16,666 nucleotides of DNA, from contig CAXSFE010000083.1 of the NCBI GenBank assembly GCA_964236585.1, forward strand, positions 1-16,666, read 5' to 3'. The notes under the pieces were generated by a model that was not told the origin of the DNA, did no database searches, and saw only the letters and a program-made list of their open reading frames with translations. The DNA comes from CAXSEF01 sp964236585. GTDB lineage: Bacteria > Pseudomonadota > Alphaproteobacteria > Acetobacterales > Acetobacteraceae. Below, in pieces: positions 7,226-13,363 of the stretch. The number at the start of each line of letters is the position of its first letter. Position 1 is the first letter of the stretch. The position numbers and the translations under genes were made by a program.

Positions 7226-7235
7226 GCAGGTCGCG

Positions 7236-7574
7236 TCAGACGGCGTCCTCGCCGCGTTCGCCGGTGCGGATGCGGATGACCTCGTCGATCGTGGTGACGA
7301 AGATCTTGCCGTCGCCGATGCGGCCGGTGCGCGCCGCAGCCACGATGGCCTCGCAGGCGCGCTCGACCATGGAGTCCTCGCAGACCACCTCGATCTTCAC
7401 TTTGGGGAGGAAGTCGACGACGTATTCCGCGCCGCGGTAGAGCTCGGTGTGGCCCTTCTGGCGGCCGAAGCCCTTGGCCTCGACCACGGTGATGCCCTGG
7501 AGGCCGACCTCGTGGAGGGCCTCCTTCACCTCGTCCAGCTTGAACGGCTTGATCACCGCCTCGATCTTCTTCAT
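7236..7574 (-). CDS. glnB: Nitrogen regulatory protein P-II
   Basis: This 112-residue trimeric signal protein senses 2-oxoglutarate, ATP/ADP and, through uridylylation, glutamine. It controls GlnE (GS adenylylation) and NtrB. The sequence begins MKKIEAVIKPFKLDEVKEAL. The T-loop carries the uridylylation residue Tyr51 in ELYRGAEYVVDF, and the P-II C-terminal signature is TGRIGDGKIFV followed by IDEVIRIRTGERGEDAV. The start is ATG 7574, which yields the canonical N-terminus and length; the frame is open upstream to 7751 but that extension has no family counterpart. The Shine-Dalgarno match is weak. It is the first gene of a glnB–glnA unit with a sigma-54-like promoter at 7656–7671. It could be named glnK on sequence alone, but linkage to glnA favours glnB. 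Confidence 0.95.
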   Translation of the reverse strand: MKKIEAVIKPFKLDEVKEALHEVGLQGITVVEAKGFGRQKGHTELYRGAEYVVDFLPKVKIEVVCEDSMVERACEAIVAAARTGRIGDGKIFVTTIDEVIRIRTGERGEDAV

Positions 7575-7655
7575 CGGCCACGCGCTCGCGACGAAGCGCC
7601 TCCCTGCTGTTCTTCGCCACGCCGGCGACTCCGTCGGGAAGCGACGACGGAGGTT

Positions 7656-7671
7656 TGCATGCACCGTGCCA
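7656..7671 (-). promoter_or_regulatory. Sigma-54 (-24/-12) promoter for glnB–glnA
   Basis: On the minus strand the sequence is TGGCACG-GTGC-ATGCA. Compared with the sigma-54 consensus TGGCACG-N4-TTGCA it matches 11 of 12 defined positions, with the essential GG and GC doublets exactly 10 nt apart. Transcription would start near 7645, giving a leader of about 70 nt before the glnB ATG at 7574. NtrC-activated, nitrogen-limited expression of glnBA is well known in related bacteria. A clear NtrC site was not recognised upstream. Confidence 0.78.
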
Positions 7672-7747
7672 CGGGTGCAATCGGACGGGACCGCAACGAG
7701 CCGGCACGTTGATCGTTGCGAGGCCGGATTGGCTTCGCCCGGGGCAG

Positions 7748-7866
7748 ACAAGCAGAGCCGGGCTCTCCCTCCGCTGTCCTTCCAACAACCCGAGTGGATC
7801 GTCGGAACCTTTGGCAGCTGCGCCCGGACCCGCCAAAGGGCAGGGTCCCTTGGAAACCCGTTCTAG
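7748..7866 (+). repeat. Repeat family monomer copy 5, interrupted by about 55 bp
   Basis: A single module in the plus orientation: AAGCAGAGCCGGGCTCT at 7750–7766, then foreign sequence at 7767–7821, then GCCCGGACCCGCC at 7822–7834 followed by hairpin B (AAAGGGCAGGGTCCCTT) and GGAAACC. Removing 7767–7821 restores a normal module with hairpin A CCGGGCTCTGCCCGG. No second, inverted module follows, so this is a monomer or a decayed dimer. Confidence 0.75.
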
Positions 7867-8060
7867 GGCGGTGGTGTCCCTGGGCAGGACCGTGGCACGG
7901 CACCCGGCCCTGCCTGTTTCCGCGCCCGGTGGTTACTGCCCGAGAACTGTGCTGGGCGCGGGCGCGCTGCCCAGGGGTGATGCAGCGGATTGCGTCCGGC
8001 TGCGCGCAGGGCCATGTCGGCGCACCGACGGGGCGCGGCCGTGCAGGGGAGGAGTGTCCG

Positions 8061-9215
8061 ATGAAGGCGATGAACACGAGGCTGCAGCGCTCGGGGACGA
8101 CGATCTTCACGGTGATGTCGGCGCTGGCGGTCCGCCACGACGCGATCAACCTGGGCCAGGGCTTCCCGGACACGGAGGGGCCGGCGGACATCGTCGAGGC
8201 GGCGGCGGCGGCGCTGCTCGACGGGCGCAACCAGTATGCGCCGCTGACCGGCCTGCCGGAGCTGCGCGAGGCGGTGGCGGAGGCGAACGCGCGCGACTAC
8301 GGGCTGGCCGTCGACCCGGCGAGCGAGGTGGTGGTGACGTCGGGGGCGACGGAGGCGATCACGGCGTGCCTGGCGGCGCTGCTCGACCCGGGCGACGAGG
8401 TGGTGCTGATCGAGCCGCTGTTCGACACCTACCTGCCGGTGGTGCGGATGCTGGGCGCCGTGCCGCGGCTGGTGCGGCTGGAGCCGCCGGACTGGGCGCT
8501 GCCGCGGGCGGAGCTGGCGGCGGCGTTCGGGCCGCGCACCAAGGCGATCCTGCTGAACACGCCGATGAACCCCACGGGCAAGGTGTTCACGCCGGCGGAG
8601 CTGGGGTTCGTGGCAGGGCTGCTGGTCGAGCACGACGCCTACGCGATCTGCGACGAGGTGTACGAGCACCTGGTGTTCGAGGGGCGGCACGTGCCGCTGA
8701 TGACGCTGCCGGGCATGCGCGAGCGCTGCCTGCGGATCGGAAGCGCGGGGAAGACGTTCTCGCTGACCGGGTGGAAGGTCGGCTACGTCACGGCGTCGGC
8801 GGCGCTCGCGGGCGTGGTGGCCAAGGCGCACCAGAACCTGACGTTCGCGACGGCGCCTAATCTGCAACGCGCCGTGGCGCAGGGCCTGCGCAAGGACCGC
8901 GGGTATTTCGCGGCGCTCGCGGAGGGCATGGGCGCACGGCGGGACCAGCTCTCGGCGGGGCTGGCAGGGCTCGGCTTCGACGTCCTGCCGACGTCGGGCA
9001 GCTACTTCGTGGTGGCCGACGTCGCGGAGCTGGCTGGCGGGGACGACGCGGCGTTCTGCCGCTGGATGGTGGAGCGGGCGGGGGTAGCGGCGATCCCGCT
9101 GTCGGCGTTCTACGACGCCGGGCCGCCGCGCAGCCTGGTGCGGTTCGCGTTCTGCAAGCGGGCGGAGGTGCTGGACGCGGCGCTGGGGCGGCTGGGGGCC
9201 GCGCTCGGGCGTTGA
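8061..9215 (+). CDS. PLP-dependent class I/II aminotransferase
   Basis: The 384-residue protein has the aspartate aminotransferase fold type I. Visible marks are INLGQGFPDTEGP near the N-terminus, NQYAPLTGLPELREAV, SGATEAI, NTPMNPTGKVF, CDEVYEHLVF, and the PLP-binding lysine Lys231 in SAGKTFSLTGWKVGY. The C-terminal arginine that grips the substrate carboxylate is in LVRFAFCK. The GQGFPD and SxGKTFSxTGWKxGY forms are those of the methionine/kynurenine aminotransferase (YbdL/KAT-like) group, so the substrate may be methionine, an aromatic amino acid or kynurenine; the exact one cannot be fixed here. ATG 8061 has a strong ribosome binding site, AGGGGAGGAG at 8045–8054. It is divergent from glnB, and its stop codon overlaps the putative tRNA-His promoter. 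Confidence 0.93.
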   Translation: MKAMNTRLQRSGTTIFTVMSALAVRHDAINLGQGFPDTEGPADIVEAAAAALLDGRNQYAPLTGLPELREAVAEANARDYGLAVDPASEVVVTSGATEAITACLAALLDPGDEVVLIEPLFDTYLPVVRMLGAVPRLVRLEPPDWALPRAELAAAFGPRTKAILLNTPMNPTGKVFTPAELGFVAGLLVEHDAYAICDEVYEHLVFEGRHVPLMTLPGMRERCLRIGSAGKTFSLTGWKVGYVTASAALAGVVAKAHQNLTFATAPNLQRAVAQGLRKDRGYFAALAEGMGARRDQLSAGLAGLGFDVLPTSGSYFVVADVAELAGGDDAAFCRWMVERAGVAAIPLSAFYDAGPPRSLVRFAFCKRAEVLDAALGRLGAALGR

Positions 9216-9240
9216 CGCGTGCGGGCCGATCTCCTAGATC
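9212..9240 (+). promoter_or_regulatory. Sigma-70-type promoter for tRNA-His
   Basis: TTGACG (9212–9217), a 17-nt spacer and TAGATC (9235–9240) form a housekeeping-type promoter. Transcription would begin near 9247, just before the tRNA at 9255. The -35 box contains the TGA stop codon of the aminotransferase gene (9213–9215). The -10 match is only 3 of 6, but the same TTGACG with N17 occurs upstream of rplM. Confidence 0.55.
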
Positions 9241-9254
9241 ACGGCCCTCTTGGT

Positions 9255-9331
9255 GGCGGGCGTAGCTCAGGTGGTAGAGCGCCAGGTTGTGGTCTTGGAT
9301 GCCGTGGGTTCGAGTCCCATCGCTCGCCCCA
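9255..9331 (+). tRNA. tRNA-His (anticodon GTG)
   Basis: A complete cloverleaf of 77 nt including encoded CCA. The acceptor arm is GGCGGGCG paired with CGCTCGCC, one pair longer than usual because of the extra 5' G (G-1) opposite C73, the identity mark of tRNA-His. The D arm is GCTCAGGTGGTAGAGC. The anticodon arm is CCAGG-TTGTGGT-CTTGG with anticodon GTG. The T arm is GTGGG-TTCGAGT-CCCAT. The 3' end CCA is at 9329–9331. It has no other tRNA beside it and is followed by repeat copy 6. Confidence 0.97.
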
Positions 9332-9378
9332 AGGTATCCCTTTCGGTTGGTCTGTGCCGGATCGCCTTGACGGCGAGC

Positions 9379-9500
9379 TAGTTTGGGCTCTGCACAAACC
9401 CGCCAGTGGCCAGAGGCCTCTGGGCACCCATCCCTTAAGTATTAGATTCCAAAGGCTCGGCCTTTGGCGGGGTCCAGGGGCAGAACCCCTGGCCTTCCCT
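9379..9500. repeat. Intergenic palindromic repeat, diverged dimer copy 6
   Basis: The copy lies downstream of tRNA-His. The left half is diverged (TTTGGGCTCTGCACAAACCCGCC, where hairpin A has become TTTGGGC…CACAAA, then CCAGAGGCCTCTGG). The centre has CTTAAG at 9434–9439. The right half is well preserved: CCAAAGGCTCGGCCTTTGG, CGGGGTCC, AGGGGCAGAACCCCT and GGCCTTCCC. It ends about 27 bp past the 3' end of the minus-strand secreted protein gene. Confidence 0.85.
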
Positions 9501-9526
9501 GGCTTGGACGCGCAGCAGGCCCTCGG

Positions 9527-9838
9527 CTACTCGCCGACGTTGGTGCCCATGCTGCGAGACACGACGGCGTCCGCGCCGTTCATTGGCTGCCCGGCGAAGG
9601 TGGTGGTGGCCGAGTTCATGTAGGGCGAGTTGACGGGGGCGCTGATGCCCACCGGCAGGCCGAAGACGTGGAACGCGGGCTCGGGCATGCTGGAGGCCGT
9701 GCCCTGCGACCCGTTCGAGGGCGCGATGCCGATCGACTCGCCCTGCGTCGACAGGCCGGCGGGCGGGGCCACCGACTGCGCGAGGGCGGGCGTGGCGAGG
9801 AGCAGGGCGGAGAGGCCGGCGATGGTGGAGAGCTTCAT
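9527..9838 (-). CDS. Small secreted protein of unknown function
   Basis: The product is 103 residues starting MKLSTIAGLSALLLATPALA, a typical Sec signal peptide with an ALA-Q cleavage site after residue 20. The mature part of about 83 residues is rich in Ser, Gly, Ala, Pro and Asn (GISAPVNSPYMNSATTTF, AGQPMNGADAVVSRSMG) and shows no domain I recognise; there are no cysteines. The start ATG 9838 is preferred over the in-frame ATG 9865 because it places the signal peptide at the N-terminus. An AAGGA lies somewhat far upstream. A TTGACG at 9919–9924 on this strand could be a -35 box, but no good -10 follows. The neighbouring SDR gene is 120 bp upstream on the same strand. Codon use agrees with the genome, so a real secreted protein is likely. 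Confidence 0.7.
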   Translation of the reverse strand: MKLSTIAGLSALLLATPALAQSVAPPAGLSTQGESIGIAPSNGSQGTASSMPEPAFHVFGLPVGISAPVNSPYMNSATTTFAGQPMNGADAVVSRSMGTNVGE

Positions 9839-9958
9839 GGCGCCACGTCCTTGGGTCTGCGGCATCGCTGGGGAGACGGCCGGCCCGGATGCGGAGGACG
9901 GCGGTTTCGGATGTGGTGCGTCAACGCGGCCGGCCGCGGCGGTCGCGGCGGCATCGTG

Positions 9959-10861
9959 TCACGTTCCGGTGAGCGGCGGTGATGCGAAGGTGGCGGCGAG
10001 GCCGCGTTCGAGCGGGATCGGGGCGACGCCGAGGGTGGCGCGCATCGGGGCGATGTCGAACGCCTTGTCCTCGAGCAGGCGGCGCAGCTCGCCGGCCCTG
10101 ATGCGCGGCAGGAACGGCAGGCGGGTCAGCACCGTGGCGGCGATCAGCGGGGCGGCGGGCACGGCGATCACGCGGGGCGGAGCGAGGCCGGTGGCGCCTG
10201 CGACCAGGCGGACGAACGCGGCGTAGGGCACGGCCTGGGGTCCGGCAATGGTCAGCGCGTGCGGGCCGTCCCAGTCGCGGGCCAGGGCGGCGAGCACGCA
10301 GGCGGTGACGTCGGACTGGTGGATCGGCTGCACCAGGGCGCGGCCGCCGGCGGGCAGCGGCACCAGCGGCCGGCCGCCGGGCGCGGGCAGGCGGCGGAGC
10401 AGGGCGGCGAGGCGCTGCACGTTGTCCTCGCCCTGCGCGCCGTAGATCATCGTGGGGTGCAGCATCACGCCCGAGCGGCCGGAGCGGAGGAAGGCGGCCT
10501 CGCCGGCCCGCACGCCCTGGCCGTGCGCGTCGGGCCAGCGCGTGTGCATGCGGGTGCTGCCGAGGAAGACGTGGCGCGTGCCGGCAGGGCTGGCGGCCAG
10601 GACCGCCCCGGCGTGGCGGGCGTGGGCGACGCTGACGATGCAGGCGGCGTCGGCCAGCGCCGCGGCGAGCATGGCGGGGCTCGCGAGGTCGGCGGTGCGG
10701 GCCGACAGGCCGGGGGTGCCGGGGGTCAGGCCGGCCTGGGCGAGGCGGTCCGGGCTGCGCACGACGGCGACCACGGGCGTGCCCTGGGCCAGCAGGGCGC
10801 GGCACAGAGCGGCGCCGGAACGGCCGGAGGCGCCGATGATGTGGACGGGGGGGTGGGTCAT
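9959..10861 (-). CDS. NAD(P)-binding atypical SDR / NAD-dependent epimerase-like protein
   Basis: The 300-residue protein begins MTHPPVHIIGASGRSGAAL, with a Rossmann nucleotide-binding loop GASGRSG at residues 10–16. Later marks are VVAVVRSPDRL, a VFLGSTRMHTRW strand and HPTMIYGAQGEDNVQRL, followed by PLPAGGRALVQPIHQSDVT. This resembles the NDUFA9-like/atypical SDR5 group, in which the YxxxK dehydrogenase site is often lost; I see no clear YxxxK here. It may therefore bind a dinucleotide for structural or sensing purposes, or act on an unknown substrate. ATG 10861 is chosen because it directly precedes the Rossmann strand; the open frame upstream to 10999 runs through repeat copy 7 and is not credible. 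The Shine-Dalgarno match is poor. It is divergent from rplM. Confidence 0.8.
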   Translation of the reverse strand: MTHPPVHIIGASGRSGAALCRALLAQGTPVVAVVRSPDRLAQAGLTPGTPGLSARTADLASPAMLAAALADAACIVSVAHARHAGAVLAASPAGTRHVFLGSTRMHTRWPDAHGQGVRAGEAAFLRSGRSGVMLHPTMIYGAQGEDNVQRLAALLRRLPAPGGRPLVPLPAGGRALVQPIHQSDVTACVLAALARDWDGPHALTIAGPQAVPYAAFVRLVAGATGLAPPRVIAVPAAPLIAATVLTRLPFLPRIRAGELRRLLEDKAFDIAPMRATLGVAPIPLERGLAATFASPPLTGT

Positions 10862-10890
10862 GCGAGGGGATTGGGACAGGCGGCGGGAGC

Positions 10891-10946
10891 AGGCAAGGCC
10901 AGGGCTCTGCCCTGGACCCGCCAGGGCGAGCCGCCCTGGACCGGCA
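10891..10946 (+). repeat. Repeat family monomer copy 7 (left arm of a perfect 56-bp inverted pair)
   Basis: A single module in the plus orientation: AGGCAAGG, hairpin A (CCAGGGCTCTGCCCTGG), ACCCG, hairpin B (CCAGGGCGAGCCGCCCTGG), ACCGGCA. It lies 29 bp upstream of the SDR start codon. Its 56 bp are the exact reverse complement of 12155–12210. Confidence 0.92.
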
Positions 10947-11020
10947 TTGCAAAGGCAGGGCTGGGTTTCCGCGCGGAGGCTGGGGGATTGTGGCACCATG
11001 ATACCACATGGCGGAAGGCC

Positions 11021-11049
11021 TTGACGCGCAACGGTTTGGGTTCGATACA
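11021..11049 (+). promoter_or_regulatory. Sigma-70-type promoter for rplM–rpsI
   Basis: TTGACG (11021–11026), 17 nt, then GATACA (11044–11049). This predicts a start near 11056 and a leader of about 24 nt before the rplM ATG at 11080. It also argues against the in-frame ATG at 11008, which would lie upstream of the promoter. Confidence 0.6.
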
Positions 11050-11079
11050 GCGCGGCATATCGAGGTCACGGGAACGCCC

Positions 11080-11547
11080 ATGTTCAAGTCAACGCATTCG
11101 CTGAAGCCTGCGGAGGTCAGCAAGGGCTGGACCCTGATCGACGCGGACGGCCTGGTTCTGGGCCGGCTGGCGTCGATCATTGCGGCGCGCCTGCGCGGCA
11201 AGCACAAGGCGCAGTTCACGCCCCACGTCGACTGCGGCGACAACATCGTCGTGATCAACGCGGAGAAGGTGAAGCTCACCGGCAAGAAGGCCGAGCAGGA
11301 CCTGTTCCACTACCACACCGGGTTCCCGGGCGGCATCAAGCAGCGCACCATCCGCCAGCGGCTGGACAGCAAGAACCCGGGCCACGTCGTCGAGAAGGCG
11401 GTCGAGCGGATGATCACCCGCGGGCCGCTGCAGCGCGCGCAGATGAAGCACCTGTACGTGTATGCCGGGACCAGCCATCCGCATGACGGGCAGCAGCCGG
11501 TGGCGCTCGACGTCGCGGCGATGAACCCCAAGAACAAGAGGGCCTGA
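11080..11547 (+). CDS. rplM: 50S ribosomal protein L13
   Basis: This 155-residue large-subunit protein binds 23S rRNA early in 50S assembly. The N-terminus MFKSTHSLKPAEVSKGWTLI leads into DADGLVLGRLAS. The family signature lies around residues 106–137 (VVEKAVERMITRGPL, then QMKHLYVYAGTSHPHDGQQP). The start ATG 11080 matches the usual alphaproteobacterial N-terminus; an upstream in-frame ATG at 11008 would add 24 unrelated residues. rpsI follows after 4 bp, the universal rplM–rpsI pair. The pair is enclosed by two perfectly matching inverted repeat modules (copies 7 and 8). Confidence 0.97.
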   Translation: MFKSTHSLKPAEVSKGWTLIDADGLVLGRLASIIAARLRGKHKAQFTPHVDCGDNIVVINAEKVKLTGKKAEQDLFHYHTGFPGGIKQRTIRQRLDSKNPGHVVEKAVERMITRGPLQRAQMKHLYVYAGTSHPHDGQQPVALDVAAMNPKNKRA

Positions 11548-11551
11548 GGGC

Positions 11552-12073
11552 ATGTCAGAGGCAGAGACCCAGACCCGCACGCTCGCGGACCTCAAGGAGC
11601 TGGTCGATGCGGCCGGCATCGCCGGCGGCACGCCGGACGGGGTTCTGGCCGAGGGCGCGGTGCGCCGCGAGGCCAAGCGCGACGAGCAGGGCCGCTCCTA
11701 CGCCACGGGCCGGCGCAAGAACGCCATCGCGCGCGTGTGGATCAAGCCGGGCAAGGGCGACATCCAGGTCAACGGCAAGCGGGTCGGCGTGTATTTCGCG
11801 CGCCCGGTGCTGCGGATGCTGCTGACGCAGCCGTTCCTGGTGGCGGACCGCTACAACCAGTTCGACGTGTTCTGCACGGTCAACGGCGGCGGGCTGTCCG
11901 GCCAGGCCGGGGCGCTGCGCCACGGGATCAGCCGGGCGCTGACCTACTACGAGCCGGAGTTGCGCGGCATCCTCAAGGTGGCCGGGTTCCTCACGCGCGA
12001 CAGCCGCGTGGTCGAGCGAAAGAAGTACGGCAAGGCCAAGGCGCGCCGGTCGTTCCAGTTCAGCAAGCGCTGA
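11552..12073 (+). CDS. rpsI: 30S ribosomal protein S9
   Basis: This 173-residue small-subunit protein has a C-terminal tail that reaches the P-site tRNA. Residues about 50–173 are the S9 domain: SYATGRRKNAIARVWIKPG, then QVNGKRVGVYF, NGGGLSGQAGALRHGISRAL and the invariant end KKYGKAKARRSFQFSKR. The first 45 or so residues are an acidic, Ala-rich extension that is common in alphaproteobacterial S9 and absent from E. coli. The ATG at 11552 lies 4 bp after the rplM stop, and the overlap of GAGGG with the rplM stop region serves as the ribosome binding site. A rho-independent terminator follows at 12098. Confidence 0.97.
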   Translation: MSEAETQTRTLADLKELVDAAGIAGGTPDGVLAEGAVRREAKRDEQGRSYATGRRKNAIARVWIKPGKGDIQVNGKRVGVYFARPVLRMLLTQPFLVADRYNQFDVFCTVNGGGLSGQAGALRHGISRALTYYEPELRGILKVAGFLTRDSRVVERKKYGKAKARRSFQFSKR

Positions 12074-12097
12074 GGCACAAGCGGGTCGGCTGGATGG

Positions 12098-12128
12098 AAG
12101 GGGCGGGCCGCAGGGTCCGCCCCTTTTT
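12098..12128 (+). terminator. Rho-independent terminator after rpsI
   Basis: A GC stem GGGGCGG (12100–12106) pairs with CCGCCCC (12117–12123), extended by two A–T pairs, with a 10-nt loop and a run of five T (12124–12128). It lies 25 nt past the rpsI stop and should end the rplM–rpsI transcript before argC. Confidence 0.8.
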
Positions 12129-12154
12129 CATGTCTGGTCTCTGGGCTTAATTTG

Positions 12155-12210
12155 TGCCGGTCCAGGGCGGCTCGCCCTGGCGGGTCCAGGGCAGAGCCCT
12201 GGCCTTGCCT
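12155..12210 (-). repeat. Repeat family monomer copy 8 (right arm of a perfect 56-bp inverted pair)
   Basis: A single module in the minus orientation: TGCCGGT, CCAGGGCGGCTCGCCCTGG, CGGGT, CCAGGGCAGAGCCCTGG, CCTTGCCT. It is the exact reverse complement of 10891–10946 over 56 bp, and differs in detail from every other copy. It lies 26 bp after the rpsI terminator and 20 bp before the argC start. Confidence 0.92.
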
Positions 12211-12230
12211 TCCTTGTCGGAGTTTCCGCC

Positions 12231-13172
12231 ATGCGCCCCACTCCCCGCGTGTTCATCGACGGCGAGGCCGGCACGACGGGCCTCGGCATCCGCGACCGGC
12301 TGCGCGAGCTTCCGGTGGAGGTGTGCTCCATCGATCCGGAGCGCCGGAAGGACCCCGCGGCCCGGCGGGCGATGATGGCGGAGGTGGACCTGGTGGTGCT
12401 GTGCCTGCCGGACGCGGCGTCGCGCGAGGCGGTGGCGCTGGCGGACGGGCTGGGCGAGGCGGCACCGAAGCTGCTGGACGCGAGCAGCGCGTTCCGGACG
12501 GACCCCGACTGGGTGTACGGGTTCGCCGAGCTGTCGCAGGGGCAGGGTGGGCGGATCGCGGGCAGCCGGCGGGTGAGCAACCCGGGGTGCTACCCGACGG
12601 GGGCGATCGCGCTGATCCGGCCGCTGGTGGAGGCGGGGGTGCTGCCGCCGGACTACCCGGTGTGCGTGAACGCGGTCAGTGGGTATTCCGGGGGCGGGCG
12701 GGCGATGATCGAGGCGCACGAGCGCGAGGGGGGGCCGGCGTTCGAGCTGTACGCGCTCACCCTGGAGCACAAGCACGTCCCGGAACTGGTTGCGAACACG
12801 GGATTGTCGCGGCGGCCGGTGTTCGTGCCGTCGGTGGGGCACTTCGCGCAGGGGATGCTGGTGTCGGTGCCGCTGCACCTCGACCTGCTGACCGGGACGC
12901 CGCGCGCCGGCGTGCTGCACGACGTCCTGGCGGCGCACTACCACGGCAGCGCGCGGGTCGAGGTGGCGCGCGACGACTGCGGGTCGCTGAGCGCGGAGGC
13001 GCTGGCGGGGACGGACCGGCTGGTGCTGCGGGTGCACGCGAGCGAGGCGCACCGGCAGGCGGTTCTGGTGGCGCAGCTCGACAACCTGGGGAAGGGGGCG
13101 TCGGGGGCGGCGGTGGAGAACATCGCGCTGATGACGCTCGGCGCGGGGTGGCGGGCGGCGGCGGCGGCGTGA
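12231..13172 (+). CDS. argC: N-acetyl-gamma-glutamyl-phosphate reductase
   Basis: The 313-residue enzyme performs the NADPH-dependent third step of arginine synthesis, reducing N-acetylglutamyl phosphate to the semialdehyde. The N-terminus TPRVFIDGEAGTTGLGIRDRL contains the nucleotide-binding GxxGTTGLxI loop. The catalytic Cys120 is in SNPGCYPTGAIALI. The conserved C-terminal pattern is LDNLGKGASGAAVENIALM. The length and the FIDGEAGTTGLGI form correspond to the shorter (type 2) ArgC found in many alphaproteobacteria. Location after rplM–rpsI is a common order in this class. ATG 12231 lies 20 bp beyond repeat copy 8; a modest GGAG is present at 12218–12221. The TGA stop is directly followed by repeat copy 9. 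Confidence 0.96.
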   Translation: MRPTPRVFIDGEAGTTGLGIRDRLRELPVEVCSIDPERRKDPAARRAMMAEVDLVVLCLPDAASREAVALADGLGEAAPKLLDASSAFRTDPDWVYGFAELSQGQGGRIAGSRRVSNPGCYPTGAIALIRPLVEAGVLPPDYPVCVNAVSGYSGGGRAMIEAHEREGGPAFELYALTLEHKHVPELVANTGLSRRPVFVPSVGHFAQGMLVSVPLHLDLLTGTPRAGVLHDVLAAHYHGSARVEVARDDCGSLSAEALAGTDRLVLRVHASEAHRQAVLVAQLDNLGKGASGAAVENIALMTLGAGWRAAAAA

Positions 13173-13315
13173 AGGAAGGCCAGGGGCTCTGCCCCCATGC
13201 TTGGAAGCGGGGACCCCGCCAAGGGGAGCCCCTTGGATGGCTTCCCTTAAGTAACGGGATCAAAGGGTCCTCGGACCCTTTGCGGGTTCGGGCAGAGCCC
13301 GACCTTGCTTCCTTG
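13173..13315. repeat. Intergenic palindromic repeat, dimer copy 9
   Basis: The copy begins directly after the argC TGA with AGGAAGG. The left half has CCAGGGGCTCTGCCCC, then about 15 extra bases (CATGCTTGGAAGCGG), then GGACCCCGCC and hairpin B (CAAGGGGAGCCCCTTG). CTTAAG is at 13246–13251. The right half has AAAGGGTCCTCGGACCCTTT, GCGGGTTCGGGCAGAGCCCGA and CCTTGCTTCCTT. Confidence 0.88.
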
Positions 13316-13363
13316 CCGCCCGCCGGTGCCATCTGCGTCGCGGGCAGGATCGGGGGTGGCGTG

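Larger units (their letters stand above)
7575..8060. other. Divergent intergenic region glnB / aminotransferase
   Basis: This 486-bp non-coding stretch holds the sigma-54-type promoter facing glnB, a small inverted repeat (GCAACG…CGTTGC, about 7692–7718), the interrupted repeat copy 5, and roughly 190 bp (7867–8060) in front of the aminotransferase. In that last part I see only a ribosome binding site; no convincing -35/-10 pair or gene is evident. Confidence 0.6.

Noticed and set aside
5740..7440. 566-codon plus-strand frame opposite glnA and glnB
   Set aside because: It is the antisense of two highly conserved genes, low in complexity (Val/Gly/Asp/Leu) and has no credible start signal.
7893..7908. 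Second sigma-54-like site (TGGCACGGCACCCGG) facing the aminotransferase
   Set aside because: The -24 half is perfect but the -12 half lacks the essential GC doublet at the required spacing.
10862..10999. N-terminal extension of the SDR protein
   Set aside because: It passes through repeat copy 7, and the Rossmann strand begins right after ATG 10861.
11008..11079. Upstream start of rplM
   Set aside because: The probable promoter -35/-10 lies downstream of this ATG, and L13 proteins begin at the 11080 ATG.
511..13315. CRISPR-like interpretation of the repeats
   Set aside because: The copies are irregularly spaced, lie one per intergenic gap, are internally palindromic dimers and have no spacer array or cas genes.
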